A DNA stretch of 64,000 bases from Bryum argenteum. Lineage: Eukaryota; Streptophyta; Bryopsida; Bryales; Bryaceae. Below are positions 53,933 to 64,000 of this stretch, one piece after another (positions within the stretch are counted from its first letter, which is position 1; each line of letters begins with the position of its first letter). The notes below the pieces were generated by a model that saw nothing but the letters and a program-made list of their open reading frames with translations, was not told where the DNA came from and did no database searches. The position numbers and the translations under genes were made by a program. The stretch spans positions 29,501,010 to 29,565,009 of the forward strand of contig CM073321.1 in the NCBI GenBank assembly GCA_037043015.1, written 5' to 3'.

Positions 53933-55110
53933 CTAGCAAGGAGGCTCGAGCGAGAGTGGAAAGAAGGGCCTTGTTGAGATCGGTGAGAAGAGGCCGCTGT
54001 AGGTTGATGTTGCAGTTGTTGACGCTGCAATAAGAAGCCGGCTGGTCGTGGTGTGTGGTGCAGACGTCGTCCGGGAGGAAGGAGCCATCGATGTGGCCGA
54101 GTCGGTTGCCAATAAGCTGCCTGTTGCGGCCAAGCCTGTCGCTCCGAGTGAGCCGCCTGCCCCACCCGCGCTGTTGAAGCTAGTAGTGTCATGTGCTGCA
54201 TCCGAGCTGCCCATACCACCTAATCCGCTAGCACCACCCAATCCTCCAGCACCGTCAGCTCCGCCTGATCCTCTTGGGCCTCCAGCTAGACGCAATATGT
54301 AGGGTCCTCCAGTGTCAGGATCGTCAACGACGTCATCCGTCTCGCCGTCATTGGGGTTGTCACGCTTCCGCGTGGTCCTCTAGAACTTGGCGTCGTCTTT
54401 GTCGCTGCTCTCGGAGGCGTCCTCGTACTTGTCATCGCTGTTGCATTGGTTTTCCTAGGGCGCGAGGCCGGCTACGGCTGGGTTGTCCTCGTGTTTGTTC
54501 TCCTCCTTCTTGAGGTTGAGAATCACCATCTCGTGCACGGACTGTAGAATGTTGAGTTGCTTTTGATCGCGGAGCATCTGGCCGCAGTCCTGTCAAAGTT
54601 GCGCCTCAAGTCCTCGATGCGTTGTCGAGTTGCCCGTCGATCGTTGAACTTCCTCCGGCAAAGTTTGTAGAGTTAGGTGACGCGCATCGCCAATGTGGTC
54701 GTCAGGTGAAAATGCTCCTTCTTAATCTATACAAGTCGTGCATCTGCTTGTTGGATGACGTCCTACTGGTTGAGGATAGCTTGCTGGGCAATGTCGGCTT
54801 CCGCCTGGAGGTTGTTGATTGTCTGTTGTCGGGTGTCGGCCAGCACTCGGGTGGCCTCCAAATTGTTTGTCTGCTGCTTGGATTTATTGCGAAGGGACTG
54901 CAGTTTGATTTGGAGTCAGTTGACGTTGCGAACGAGGCCATCCCGTTGTCTTCTGGATTTCTTCTAAATAGGACACCCAGTCCTTCAGGTTGTTGATGGC
55001 GTTTGACGCACCTACCACTCGGGCTTCGAGAGAGTCGGGAACCTGTGGAGTAGGCTAAGAAGCAGTAGGGATCTGAGTAGGAGAACGGGCTAAGGCCGTT
55101 ATCTGAATCG
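53933..55110 (-). pseudogene. Degenerate retroelement ORF (coiled coil then Gly-rich), minus strand
   Basis: Reading the minus strand, short in-frame stretches encode a helical region with NILQSVHEMVILNLKKEENK, an acidic segment (SSDKDDAKF), then a Gly/Ala/Ser-rich domain (GGADGAGGLGGASGLGGMG, open from about 54,295 to 53,933). Many stops interrupt the upstream part. The order helical, acidic, low-complexity resembles retroelement gag or accessory ORFs, but no diagnostic motif remains. Confidence 0.3.
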
Positions 55111-55119
55111 GGGGTGGCC

Positions 55120-55395
55120 GTCTGTGTCGGACCCTGTTTTTTTGATTGGGTGCTTAATATGTTCAAATGCGCAATAAGAATAAGTTTAGTGTCTAGAATC
55201 TGACCTAAGTATGTGATAGGCCGTATACTATACGGCAAATAAGTTTAAACAATTACGTGGTAACTTTAAAATGTAGTTTTGAATAAGGAGGGGTTCATGA
55301 ACCGGTACTCCGCACTCAAACGGCGTAGACGTACTGTCAGAAGCCGGACAAGGTTTAAAGACGGCCGCTGGAGGCCGGAGTGGGTGGAAGGACAG
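55120..55395. other. Non-coding, flank of the second nested-unit copy
   Basis: Mixed sequence with CCGTATACTATACGG, a perfect 15-nt-span palindrome near 55,222. No gene. Confidence 0.4.
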
Positions 55396-55399
55396 AAAT

Positions 55400-56403
55400 G
55401 ACAAAGGGTGCCAAAGACGGCTCCGTACGAAGACGGTTATGATGGTGTACGGACAGAATATGATGGTCGGAATTGAATCCGACCCTCCCTATAAAACGCG
55501 ACCCATCCACTCTTGTCGTTACCTGCCTTCTCGCTTTCCTACTTTCTCGCCTTCCTGCGATCCTGCTTTCTGCTCCTTGCTTTCCGTCTTGCTGTTCTAA
55601 TCCAGCCCCTTGGCTGATCTCAGCCCAACCACTCGCTACTTTCTTTCGTTCTACTTTCTAATGGCAGAATCGGCATCTGCTTCCGCTTCGGCTTAGGAGG
55701 AGCTCAAGATTTCTATTGAGTTGGTGCTTCCGGTCATTCCGACCGAAGACGCAGAGAAGAAGGTGCTGGAGGAAGACCTCGATCGGATGGGACTTTCTGG
55801 CCGAACGGACACTCTGTGGGGAATACGTGATGCAGAGATGGTGCGCGAGACAAAGAAAGGCGTGCCAAACCTGTTCGAGGGGATGGTCAAAGGCAAGCCG
55901 CCGACTTGAACGACCGACCACTGGAGGGCCGTTTACGGCTTTGTCGGAAACAACGATGTAGAGTTATGCGGTTGGAAACACAAGTGGGCGAAGACGGCTC
56001 TCCACAGGAAGCCGCACAAGAACAACGGGTACGCAGTGGAGGACTGCAAAGACCCGAGGGAGCGCGCGGTGGTGATGTTCTTGGCCCCAATCATTCATGC
56101 GGAAAAGCCGCATCGAATTACCGTCCGGCTCGCCAACACCGTCCTCGACTCGCTTCGTGGAGAGCGTGAGGTGGACTGGGGCATCATCATTCGGGACTCG
56201 GTCGCCCGGCTTGCGGAGAATGTTAGTAAGACCCGGCCGAGTCCCATTACCCCTTTCCTTTGCCACTTGTATCATAAAGAGGAGGTTCAAACAGATGACG
56301 AGGAGAACACGTACGAGATGGCGTTGGCGGCGTAAAACCAGGGCGTGTTTGAATCCGAGGAGGATGTAGATAGCAAGGTCGTCTACTCAGATGAGGAAGA
56401 GGA
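55400..56403 (+). pseudogene. Second copy of the nested unit (ORF1), broken and interrupted by a CACTA element
   Basis: The promoter palindrome, TATAAAAC (55,490) and ATG (55,661, MAESASASASA) match the copy at 44 kb. The protein reads EELKISIELVLPVIPTEDAE, WGIRDAEMVRE, RERAVVMFLAPIIHAEKP and SPITPFLCHLYHKEE. Three stops break it: TAG at 55,694 (CAG in the other copy), TGA at 55,907 (TGG in the other) and TAA near 56,333. Homology ends abruptly at GAAGAGGA (56,403), where CACTATAAGAAA begins; ORF2 is absent from the window. Confidence 0.85.
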
Positions 56404-56429
56404 CACTATAAGAAACCTGCGTTTTTAGT

Positions 56430-57600
56430 CATGTTGTAAATGATGTCTAAAAAGACAATGTAGACATTAATTCGGATGTCTTTTAGAACATAAGACATCC
56501 TAGACATGACAGATGTCTAAGCAGACGTCTAAAAAGACAGGAAGATGTCTTAAGATCAAGGATGTCTTAAGGTAATTTTGAAAGGGTAAAAAGTGTGCTA
56601 CGTGGGTGCCACGTAGATGACACATCAGCTTGAAGTGGATGGGCAGTGCCACATGGGGATGAAATTCATCATGATGTGGAATTTTACATGGTCCTACAAA
56701 AGATGACATGGCGGCGCTAGAATCCTACGTGGACCCAAGAAAATCCGACGTGGCACCCGGGAAAAGTTGACGTGGACTCGGGAAAATGACGTAGCATGCC
56801 ACGTCAGCATATTTCGGGGGATTTTATGCTCCTATCATGATAGTTTTAGACATCACTTAAGACGACTCAAATGTCCTGCAAGACATCTTAGATGTTGTAC
56901 AAGCTGTCTTGCAAGACGTATCCAATGTCTTATAAGATAGTCTAGAAGATATGTTTTATGTCTTAAAGGATGTCTTAAAAGATGTTTGAGATGTCTTAGA
57001 AGTGGTCTTTTAAAATGTGATAGATCGCCATAGAATCCGACGTGGAACTCGGGAAACTCCTACGTGTACCCGGGTGAAATTACGTAGCATGCCATGTCAG
57101 CATTTGTTGGGGGTTTTATGCTTTAATAAAGTTGATTCTAGACATCACGGAATACATCTTTGATGTTCTACAAGACATCTTATATGTCTTATATGATGTT
57201 GGAATAGACATTGTATATGTCTTCCTAGATGTCGCAGAAGACATCTTGTATGTCTGAGAAGATGTCTTGGAAGACATTTGAGATTTTTTTTGGAACACAT
57301 TGTAGATGTCTACTAGGATGTTTAACAAGACAATGTAGACGTCTTCTAAGATTCTTTTGAAGACATCTTGTATGTCTTAGAAGATGTCGTGCAAGACATT
57401 CTAGATGTTTTATAAGATGTTGTACACGACATTCTAGGTGTTTCTTAAGATTTTTTAGAAGACAACTTTTATGTCTTCTAAGATATCTTGGAAGACTTCT
57501 TTGATGACATAAATTAGTCTTCTCAAATGTCTGAGGTGATGTTTTAAGATGTTTATCATCGTCTGCCGGAACATCCTTTCCGGACATGCAAGTCTTCACA
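56430..57600. repeat. Sub-terminal repeats of the CACTA element
   Basis: AGATGTCTT and its complement AAGACATCT, with variants (AGACATTCTAGATG and others), recur dozens of times in both orientations over about 1.2 kb. Such motifs are the binding sites of the element-encoded DNA-binding protein in En/Spm. Interspersed are CACGTAG/CACGTCAG motifs around 56,600-56,810. Confidence 0.8.
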
Positions 57601-57839
57601 TTTTTTTTTTATAGATGTTTTAGACCATGAAAACTTCCATACGTGGTGTTTTTAACTTTACAAATAACCTCTTCCATTTCAGAGGTTTCACAAACGCATA
57701 CATATGTCAGATCACACACAAATCCAAACGTGATATACAGTTACAGCTGCACGTCCAAAATCTGTAGTGGAATATTAAAAACATTACATATGATCACATC
57801 ACAATTTACATAGCATTACTTTAAATGTTTGTGACCTAA

Positions 57840-60800
57840 AAACACCAAAAATATGCAATTCAATAACTTCTATGCAGAACACCATAGTAGTAAACTCCAA
57901 ACCTTTCTTCGTAGCCAATATCTTCATTTCTTCTTTGCTGACTCCGCTCTTGTTCCGGTGCCTTTCTGCACTTGTTAAAAAACAACAATCTTTGTCCACT
58001 CAGACAGGCCATAATGTGATTCACTTGCCATCATAGGGTGTACAATTCATAAGTTTATGTCCATACATACAACTTCAAAACTGCATACATAAACTTATAG
58101 TGTAGAACTCCGTACCTTCTCAACCAGCTTCGTAGGTTTGAAAATGCTTGGTTGATTATTTTCATCTGTCTTCTTTAGTTTAGATGCTCCTGTTGCCTTT
58201 GATGTGTCGGCCTTTGCCGGTTTAGACAATCCTGCAGGCTTTGGCAGTGTAGACGGTGTTGTCGATTTGTTTCCGGACTTCAAATGGCGCCTCACATATT
58301 CCAGAGGTGGATCGGGTGTTTGAAAAGTGTCCTGAGCATAAAATAATTTGAAAATAAAGCACCATTACAATATAAAACATTCAGTATATATATCATGATT
58401 CCACCATAAAACAAGGTCAATTCTCTGCTCAGAAGATATCTTATACTAACAAAATATACTTGTATTGTTAAATACTTAACATCGCATTAACATATCAAAA
58501 ATAGTCAGAATATGTCTACTCTAATTTTACCTGCTCAGAGTGCACGGGTTCATGCGACCCCCGCTGCAGACACAGGAGTTATGGCATACTAAAACTTTTG
58601 CACTACTTCAGTGGCTGCTGTGATCAGTGCCACTCCATCTCACTCTCCAGAGCCCCCTCCTTTCGCTTGCTGCATCGGCATGCCTCCTTCCATGGCCTTC
58701 ACAGCGCCTATGTTGACATTGTCTTTATCGCTATGATTGGACACGCTAGATGCTCCATGGTTTGGAGATGGTGGCCTAGTGTTCTCCGTGGTGGCTGTCG
58801 GGGTTGGATTGACCTGCAATAACACAGGTATTGCAATAACCGGCATATCCATCGCCTGCTGCACAGTCGAGTCAATCTGTGATGCCTTCACAGCTATCAG
58901 CTGTCAAAACATCGCCTCCAACCGCTGGTTTGAGTCATCAATCTTCGACTCCAGGCATGTGTTGAAGGCTTTGATCTTCTCCTCCCAACGCTCATTCGAT
59001 GCCTCCGACTTGGCCTCCAGGTCGTCCATCCTTGTGTCTAAATCCTCGAGATCATCGCCATCACTGTCATTCTCCTCTTGCATTCGCTTGTACTGCTCCA
59101 ACATCTCCTCGTTGATCTCAATCTCGAAAGGTTCACGCTGAAGTTTGATACTCCGCAACAATACAATCCAACATCACTTAAGAAGATACATACTTTCTCA
59201 AAACATTTGTTCAAAAATTTCGAAAGACATTGAATATGACTTTTTGTAAGACATCTTTAGAGACATTAGCCAAGACATCTGTACAGACATCTACATAGAC
59301 GTCTGCAAAGACATACACAAAGACATTCCTAAACACGTCTTTATAGACAACTTCTTAGATGTTTGTTAAGACATCTGAATTTGCATCAATGACTCTTGAA
59401 AGACATTGGCAAAAACATAATAACTTACTAGTTTCACTAACGTTGCGTCCCTAAGTGATTGTTTTGTTGATGCCTTCAGTCTCTTCCCCTTCGACACGGA
59501 CCGTATCCTCTCAAATATACTCTTTGAATGTCCACTTCTCCTATTCTTCGCGGGTCTGTTCCACTCTTCATCTGTCACTTCAGCTGGTTTATGTTCTCCT
59601 TTATCTCTCATTTGGCCATACTGATATCTTCGATTCGTCAAAGTCTTGTTTGCCCTTGGTGTTATCCAACCTCGGTCCACAGTCTGCATAGAGCCGGCCC
59701 CCCTCACATCCCACCCTGCAAGTGTTTAAGACATATGTGATGACATCTTACACATTCTTTAAGACATCTCTAATGACATCTTAGACATACTTTTAATTAT
59801 CTCTGATGACATCTTAGACAAGTTTTTTAGACATTTGTGGTGACATCGTAGACATTCTTTTAGACATCTCTAATCACATCTTAGACAGGTTTTTAGAGAT
59901 CTCTCATGACATATTAGACATCTTTTTAAACATCATTAAGTCATTCAGACATGATTGTGGACATCCTTTCAAACATCTAGAAAGTAAACAAAGTACTTGA
60001 ATCAAACATCTAAATAACGGGCAACAAGTATAGATAGCAATCAAGCAAAGAACTTGAACAAAATTACAAAGTTGAAGACAATTACAAATTGCAATACACT
60101 AATACAAACTGCAACATTTTATGCATTTTCATCATGTCATTAGAGATGTCTAAAAGAATTCAGAGTTTAACCCTGAATCAAAATGGCTGTACCTTCCAAC
60201 AAGCACGTAAAGAACCGTTCCCTCCGTTCGTAATGTTGGTCACGCTTGTTGTAGTAGGGATCTAAGGCCCTCGTCATCAATTGCAGATCTTGCTCAAACG
60301 CCATTACAAGTGCTCCGTACGGGCAGCCCTTCTCATCCACGGTGAGAGGCTTCCTCACACCCACACTAACTGGAACCTTCCCACAGTCGGGTTTGCATTC
60401 CAGTGGTTTGGTACGTTGCACCGGAACCTGAACTTTACAACATCTTCAGAGTTGTCATGTGTGTCTGTGTGTGCATTGTCATTGTTCTCATCGTCCTCGA
60501 TATCTTCTGATGTTTCACTTCCGCGGCTGAACAACAAAAATCATTGTATCAGTAATCGTTAGAAGGAAAAATCATTGTCTTAGTAATTGTTAGAGAGGAC
60601 TAAATGTTTACTTACCGAGATTCTTGCTGTCGTTGTACCTCCTTCATGCGCTTCCTTGAGGTAGATTGCACTTGTTGCAAATTTGCTTTACCTTATGCGT
60701 ATGCCGGTACCTTCAAGTCTTTGCGATGCTTCGACCTAAGCTCTTGAATTTGCCAACAAGATGCATCATCTCCGTCGCTGCTTTGCCATCCCCACACGCC

Positions 60801-60850
60801 GTGCTGGCCACACCACAAAAGCCTCCAAGTTCTTACCCTGAAACCACACA
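57840..60850 (-). pseudogene. CACTA-associated DNA-binding protein (TNPA/TNP1-like), multi-exon, frame-broken
   Basis: Exon-like blocks on the minus strand, 5' to 3': about 60,830-60,620 (DASCWQIQELRSKHRKDLKV, RKRMKEVQRQQES before GTAAGT); 60,540-60,175 (acidic SEDIEDDENNDNAH, then GCPYGALVMAFEQDLQLMTR and ERRERFFTCLLEG before GTACAG); 59,718-59,428 (WITPRANKTLTNRRYQYGQM and TKQSLRDATLVKL before GTAAGT); 59,161-58,640 (coiled coil EEMLEQYKRMQEEN, KSEASNERWEEKIKAFN); 58,335-58,115 (Lys/Ser/Pro-rich); and about 57,975-57,890. The pattern of a Trp/Arg-rich middle followed by a coiled coil recalls plant En/Spm transposase-associated proteins. A one-base frameshift is near 60,430 and a TGA at 58,904. 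Introns contain the element's AGACATCT motifs. Family assignment is moderate. Confidence 0.5.
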
Positions 60851-63300
60851 CATTCAATAAGACATACATTTAGACATCTTTAATGACATCTTAGACATCT
60901 TTTTAGACATCTTTGATGACATTTTAGACAAGTTTTTTAGACATCTGTGATGACATCTTAGACATTCTTTTAGACATCTCTAATCACATCTTAGACAGGT
61001 TTTTGGAGATCTCTCATGACATCTTAGACATCCTTTCAGACATCATTAAACACAGTTTAGGCCAACTTGTAGACATCCATTCAAACATCTAGAAAGTAAA
61101 CAAAGTACTTGTATCAAACATCTAAATAATGAGCTACAAATATACATAGCAATGAAGCAAATAACTTGAACAAAATTACAATTTTCAAGACAATTACAAA
61201 TTGCAATACACTAGTACAAACTGCAACACATTGAAAAGCATCTCCTACCTCTGTATTACATTGAAGTTATTTTATTTGAACCTACATCATTAAACAACAA
61301 AGAATCTGTACTGTATCTAAAGAATGAAAGTTACAAATTGCAACACACTAAAAAGCTTCATCTACCTCAGTAGTACATTGGACTCACTTAAGGAAAACCT
61401 ACATCATTAAATAGCTGAAAAGCCGTACTTTATCTAAAAATTGAAAATTAGACATATTTTTGAACATCTTAGACATCTCTTTAAACATCTTTTCAGTCAT
61501 TTAGACATGATTGTAAACATCCTTTCAAACATCTAGAAAGTAAACAAAGTACTTCAATCAAACATCCAAATAAGAGGGGTTAAAAATATAGATAGCAATC
61601 AAGCAAATAACTTGAACAAAATTACAAATTGCAACACACTGAATAGCATCACCTATCTCACTATTACATTCAACTCATATAAGCAAAACCTACATCATTA
61701 CACAGCTGAGAAGCAGTGCTTTATCTAAAAAATGAACATTAGACAATATTTTAGACATCTCCGATGACATATTAGACATCTTTTTAAACATCATTAAGTC
61801 ATTTAGACATGATTGTGGACATCCTTTCAAACATCTAGAAAGTAAACAAAGTACTTGAATCAAACATCTAAATAACGAGCAACAAGTATAGTTAGCAATC
61901 AAGCAAATAACTTGATCAAAATTACAAAGTTGAAGAAAATTACAAATTGCAATACACTATTACAAATTACAAATTACTAATTACAGATTCCAACTTCCAA
62001 TTTGCAACACACACGGCAGCAGGAGGGGAAGAAGAAGGCATGGAAAGGGTGAGGCGGCAGCACCGCAACAGGAAGGAGGACGGCAGCAGGAGTGACCAAT
62101 CACAGCACCACTTCGACAGCAGTTCACGATGGGGAGGACCAAAACCTGCGATTTAGGAGGGGGAGGACGATCACACGTTCACAAGGGGGAGGACGGCAGC
62201 TCTTGCGATGGAAAGGACGGCAAATTGCTGCTGTGCAGAACTATCTGCAGCTCGCAGTGCAGCTCCACGGCAGCTCTGCGAATGGCGACAGCAGCTCCAC
62301 AATTGCTCCACAGCAGCTTTGCGAATGGCTTCACGGCAGCAGAAATGGCGGTAGCAGGAGAGGCGGCAGTAGTAAAGGCTCCTGCGGCGAATCTCTGATG
62401 GCGTAAGGCGACAGCATAGGAGGCAAACCCCAGGACCAACCATCCGGAACGTCTGCCCAAAGGCAGCTCGACCGCCCCATTACGGCCCGATGCATGACCG
62501 CCCGCCCGAAGTATGTCCGCCCGCTCGAAGCCCGCCCGCCCGCTTGAAGCTTGCCTACCTGCCCCATTCCAGCCCTATTCCCGCCTCCCCCCCCCATCGC
62601 CAACCGCACGCCCGCCCTCCCCATTCCCGTGCGGCGGAATCCAATACCACTCGCACACGTGATTCTTGACTGCCCTCCTGCAGACTGCTGCGGAGTCAAA
62701 AAAATTTGAAGTTTTGATGTGAAATTGAGTGTTCGAGATGCATACCTTGTGAGTAGTAGCAGGAGTTATCAAGAATGATGTGAGGGGAGGTACTTGAGTT
62801 TCTTGAAGTGCCTCCCCTTGTTGCAAAAAACTAGCGCTGCGCCGCAATTGGGTAGTGCAACTTGCACTTTTCTTCTTCGTTGTTGGTGGAGGAGGAGAGA
62901 CTCTTGATATATGATCAACAAAGTCTTGAAAACGTGGAGAGCAGCGTGAGTAACCTCGGCTCCTCGCACTATCTCCGGTACACAATCTCTACAAACTATA
63001 CCTCTATCATGATTAAAGAATTGTGTAGTGCCTCCCTTGTTTGAATGTAATGAAGTCTACTAGTTTAGGGTTTCATACTACCCTAAGAAGAAAGTGGGGG
63101 TCTAACGTATTGAAGATATATCTGTCTACAGTGGTAGAGTGTAACCTAAAAATTTTGAGCCACGTCGGCTACAAGTTTCTGTAACTTAACATCAGAACAT
63201 ATAGTTCACAGACATTCATGCATACATCTACTAAGACAGTTTTTTATACATTTTTTTGGACATCTTCGAAGACATTTGTCTAGACATCTTGGTTACAGTA
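59170..63300. repeat. AGACATCTT motif clusters within introns and spacers
   Basis: Clusters at 59,220-59,390, 59,720-59,960, 60,860-61,110, 61,440-61,530, 61,740-61,880 and 63,210-63,290. Longer blocks, for example AAACATCTAGAAAGTAAACA followed by AAGTACTTGAATCAAACATC, are repeated at about 59,970, 61,085, 61,530 and 61,830, showing serial duplication of a segment of several hundred bp. Confidence 0.75.
62000..63060. other. GC-rich non-coding or 5' part of the CACTA gene
   Basis: CGGCAGCAG repeats at 62,020-62,400 and CCCGCCCG repeats at 62,490-62,640. On the minus strand 62,985-62,742 a frame encodes RVSPPPPTTKKKSASC and PLTSFLITPATTHK, ending at a GTATGC donor-like site; it could be the first exon of the gene to its left, unproven. 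Confidence 0.35.
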
Positions 63301-63593
63301 GAGTTGACGAATGGTAACAACAACATGTTGTTACTGAAATGTACAATTATTCAGTAAAGGGAAGGTGCACCCCTATAGTCGAGTACTGTGTGAATTTCCG
63401 AGAAGTTACGAAGTATCAAAATATTGACCATTAGATTCTTAGATCAAATTTAAGGGCAAGGCCATATTGACAATTGAGTTTAGTCTTCCCTTTTGAAAAA
63501 TCATGTAAGAAATAATCTCATACTAATTTACTTTTGTTTTTACATCTTTACTTATGTGTTGTGTGTACATGGCATCTTAGTCGTGACTGTTAC

Positions 63594-63929
63594 ATGTACA
63601 TGGCGTTAAACAAAGAAGCATGGTCAGATTTGGAATCCGTGGGAGAGTGTGATCATCCATATGAGCCGTATCCATTTAAAGAGTATGAGGTACAACACGC
63701 GAATTACTTGCAGTGCCTCGTGTTCAAACATCTTGAAAATATGTATTTATTTAAGCGTAGTCTGTTGAACATCGAAGCTTTTATTCCAAATCGTGAATAT
63801 GAGTTTTACTACAGGAACATGTACACTATCTCACGGTTCTATGACGGATGTTATCCGTTTGAGAATTGGGAGGACAACTATGAGCAGTTCCTATATGAGA
63901 GAGTATGTATTGCAATGACAGAGGAATAG
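63594..63929 (+). CDS. Small ORF of unknown function (112 aa)
   Basis: The ATG at 63,594 gives MYMALNKEAWSDLESVG; a second ATG lies two codons on. The protein is rich in Tyr, Phe and Glu (EYEVQHANYLQCLVFKHLEN, YYRNMYTISRFYDG, PFENWEDNYEQFLYERVC) with no low complexity, which argues for a real or recently lost gene. It ends with a TAG at 63,927. It lies inside or just beyond the CACTA element, so it might be a captured gene fragment or the start of the neighbouring locus. I do not recognise the family. Confidence 0.4.
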   Translation: MYMALNKEAWSDLESVGECDHPYEPYPFKEYEVQHANYLQCLVFKHLENMYLFKRSLLNIEAFIPNREYEFYYRNMYTISRFYDGCYPFENWEDNYEQFLYERVCIAMTEE

Positions 63930-64000
63930 TATTTAGGTTCAGCTTACAAGAGTACTATGTGTTATACAATACAATGAATAAAAGTACTAAGAGCTTGTGC

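Larger units (their letters stand above)
56404..64000. mobile_element. CACTA (En/Spm-type) transposon, left end present, right end outside the window
   Basis: CACTATAAGAAA at 56,404 is the diagnostic terminus of plant CACTA elements. The insertion point is defined exactly by comparison with the intact copy at 44,935, where GAAGAGGA continues into coding sequence. Arrays of AGACATCTT-type motifs follow, as in CACTA sub-terminal regions, and a minus-strand gene resembling the DNA-binding protein of such elements lies inside. No inverted TTTCTTATAGTG terminus with a following GGA was found before 64,000, so the element should extend beyond, unless it ends undetected. Confidence 0.7.

Noticed and set aside
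54702-55238. 178-codon minus-strand frame
   Set aside because: Composition is unlike any domain and a different frame of the same strand carries the helical retroelement-like sequence.
58085-58100. AAACTTATAGTG as the right terminus of the CACTA element
   Set aside because: It sits next to an exon of the TNPA-like gene, matches only part of the terminus and is not followed by GGA plus nested-unit sequence.
56430-61880. Spaced short repeats resembling a CRISPR array
   Set aside because: Spacing is irregular, both orientations occur and the context is a plant CACTA transposon.

Overview
The window reads as nuclear DNA of a green plant, most likely a streptophyte. Two conserved nuclear genes with short GT-AG introns (DNA polymerase alpha subunit B and an organelle-type polynucleotide phosphorylase) sit among plant-type transposons: Ty3/Gypsy, CACTA, hAT and MITEs. 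I cannot name the species. Short introns of roughly 80-400 bp, a single-intron PNPase and heavy retroelement content would fit a non-seed plant, but that is inference. No rRNA, tRNA or CRISPR array was found.

Layout. 1-3.9 kb: AT-rich, no gene. 3.9-8.8 kb (minus): DNA polymerase alpha B subunit, about 17 exons, apparently intact. 10.1-11.2 kb (plus): exon-like segments of an unidentified gene. 12.7-13.2 kb: a possible coding remnant. 14.45-18.9 kb (minus): a decayed, intron-containing gene joining a ParB-like domain to a DNA amino-methyltransferase whose motif blocks are in the beta-class order (IV before I); this is the most unusual gene here. 19.1-20.0 kb: tandem array of ~193-234 bp units. 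21.3-23.8 kb (minus): PNPase, 800 aa, one 97-bp intron. 24.0-30.9 kb: AT-rich DNA with two inverted-repeat-bounded candidate elements, a 223-bp MITE with TGG target duplication, a 29-bp tandem repeat and a hairpin.

30,971-49,357: an 18.4-kb Ty3/Gypsy retrotransposon with TG...CA LTRs, a perfect GTGTT target duplication, a polypurine tract, gag, PR-RT-RH-INT and a third ORF after pol. It is dead (many stops, frameshifts, altered PR and RT active sites). Nested inside its third ORF is a GC-rich unit with two intact ORFs that overlap by ATGA (44,192-46,104) behind a TATA box. A second, broken copy of this unit lies at 55.4-56.4 kb and is cut by a CACTA-type transposon that starts at 56,404 and runs to the window end. 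Between these are G-rich and C-rich simple arrays (49.7-52.9 kb), a 131-bp tandem repeat, and an hAT transposase fragment (52.1-52.7 kb).

The two housekeeping genes act in nuclear DNA replication priming and in organelle RNA processing; nothing links them functionally. The rest is layered mobile DNA. Most premature stops that I could judge against a relative or a conserved family residue are explained by C-to-T or G-to-A changes, as expected from deamination of methylated cytosine in silenced repeats.
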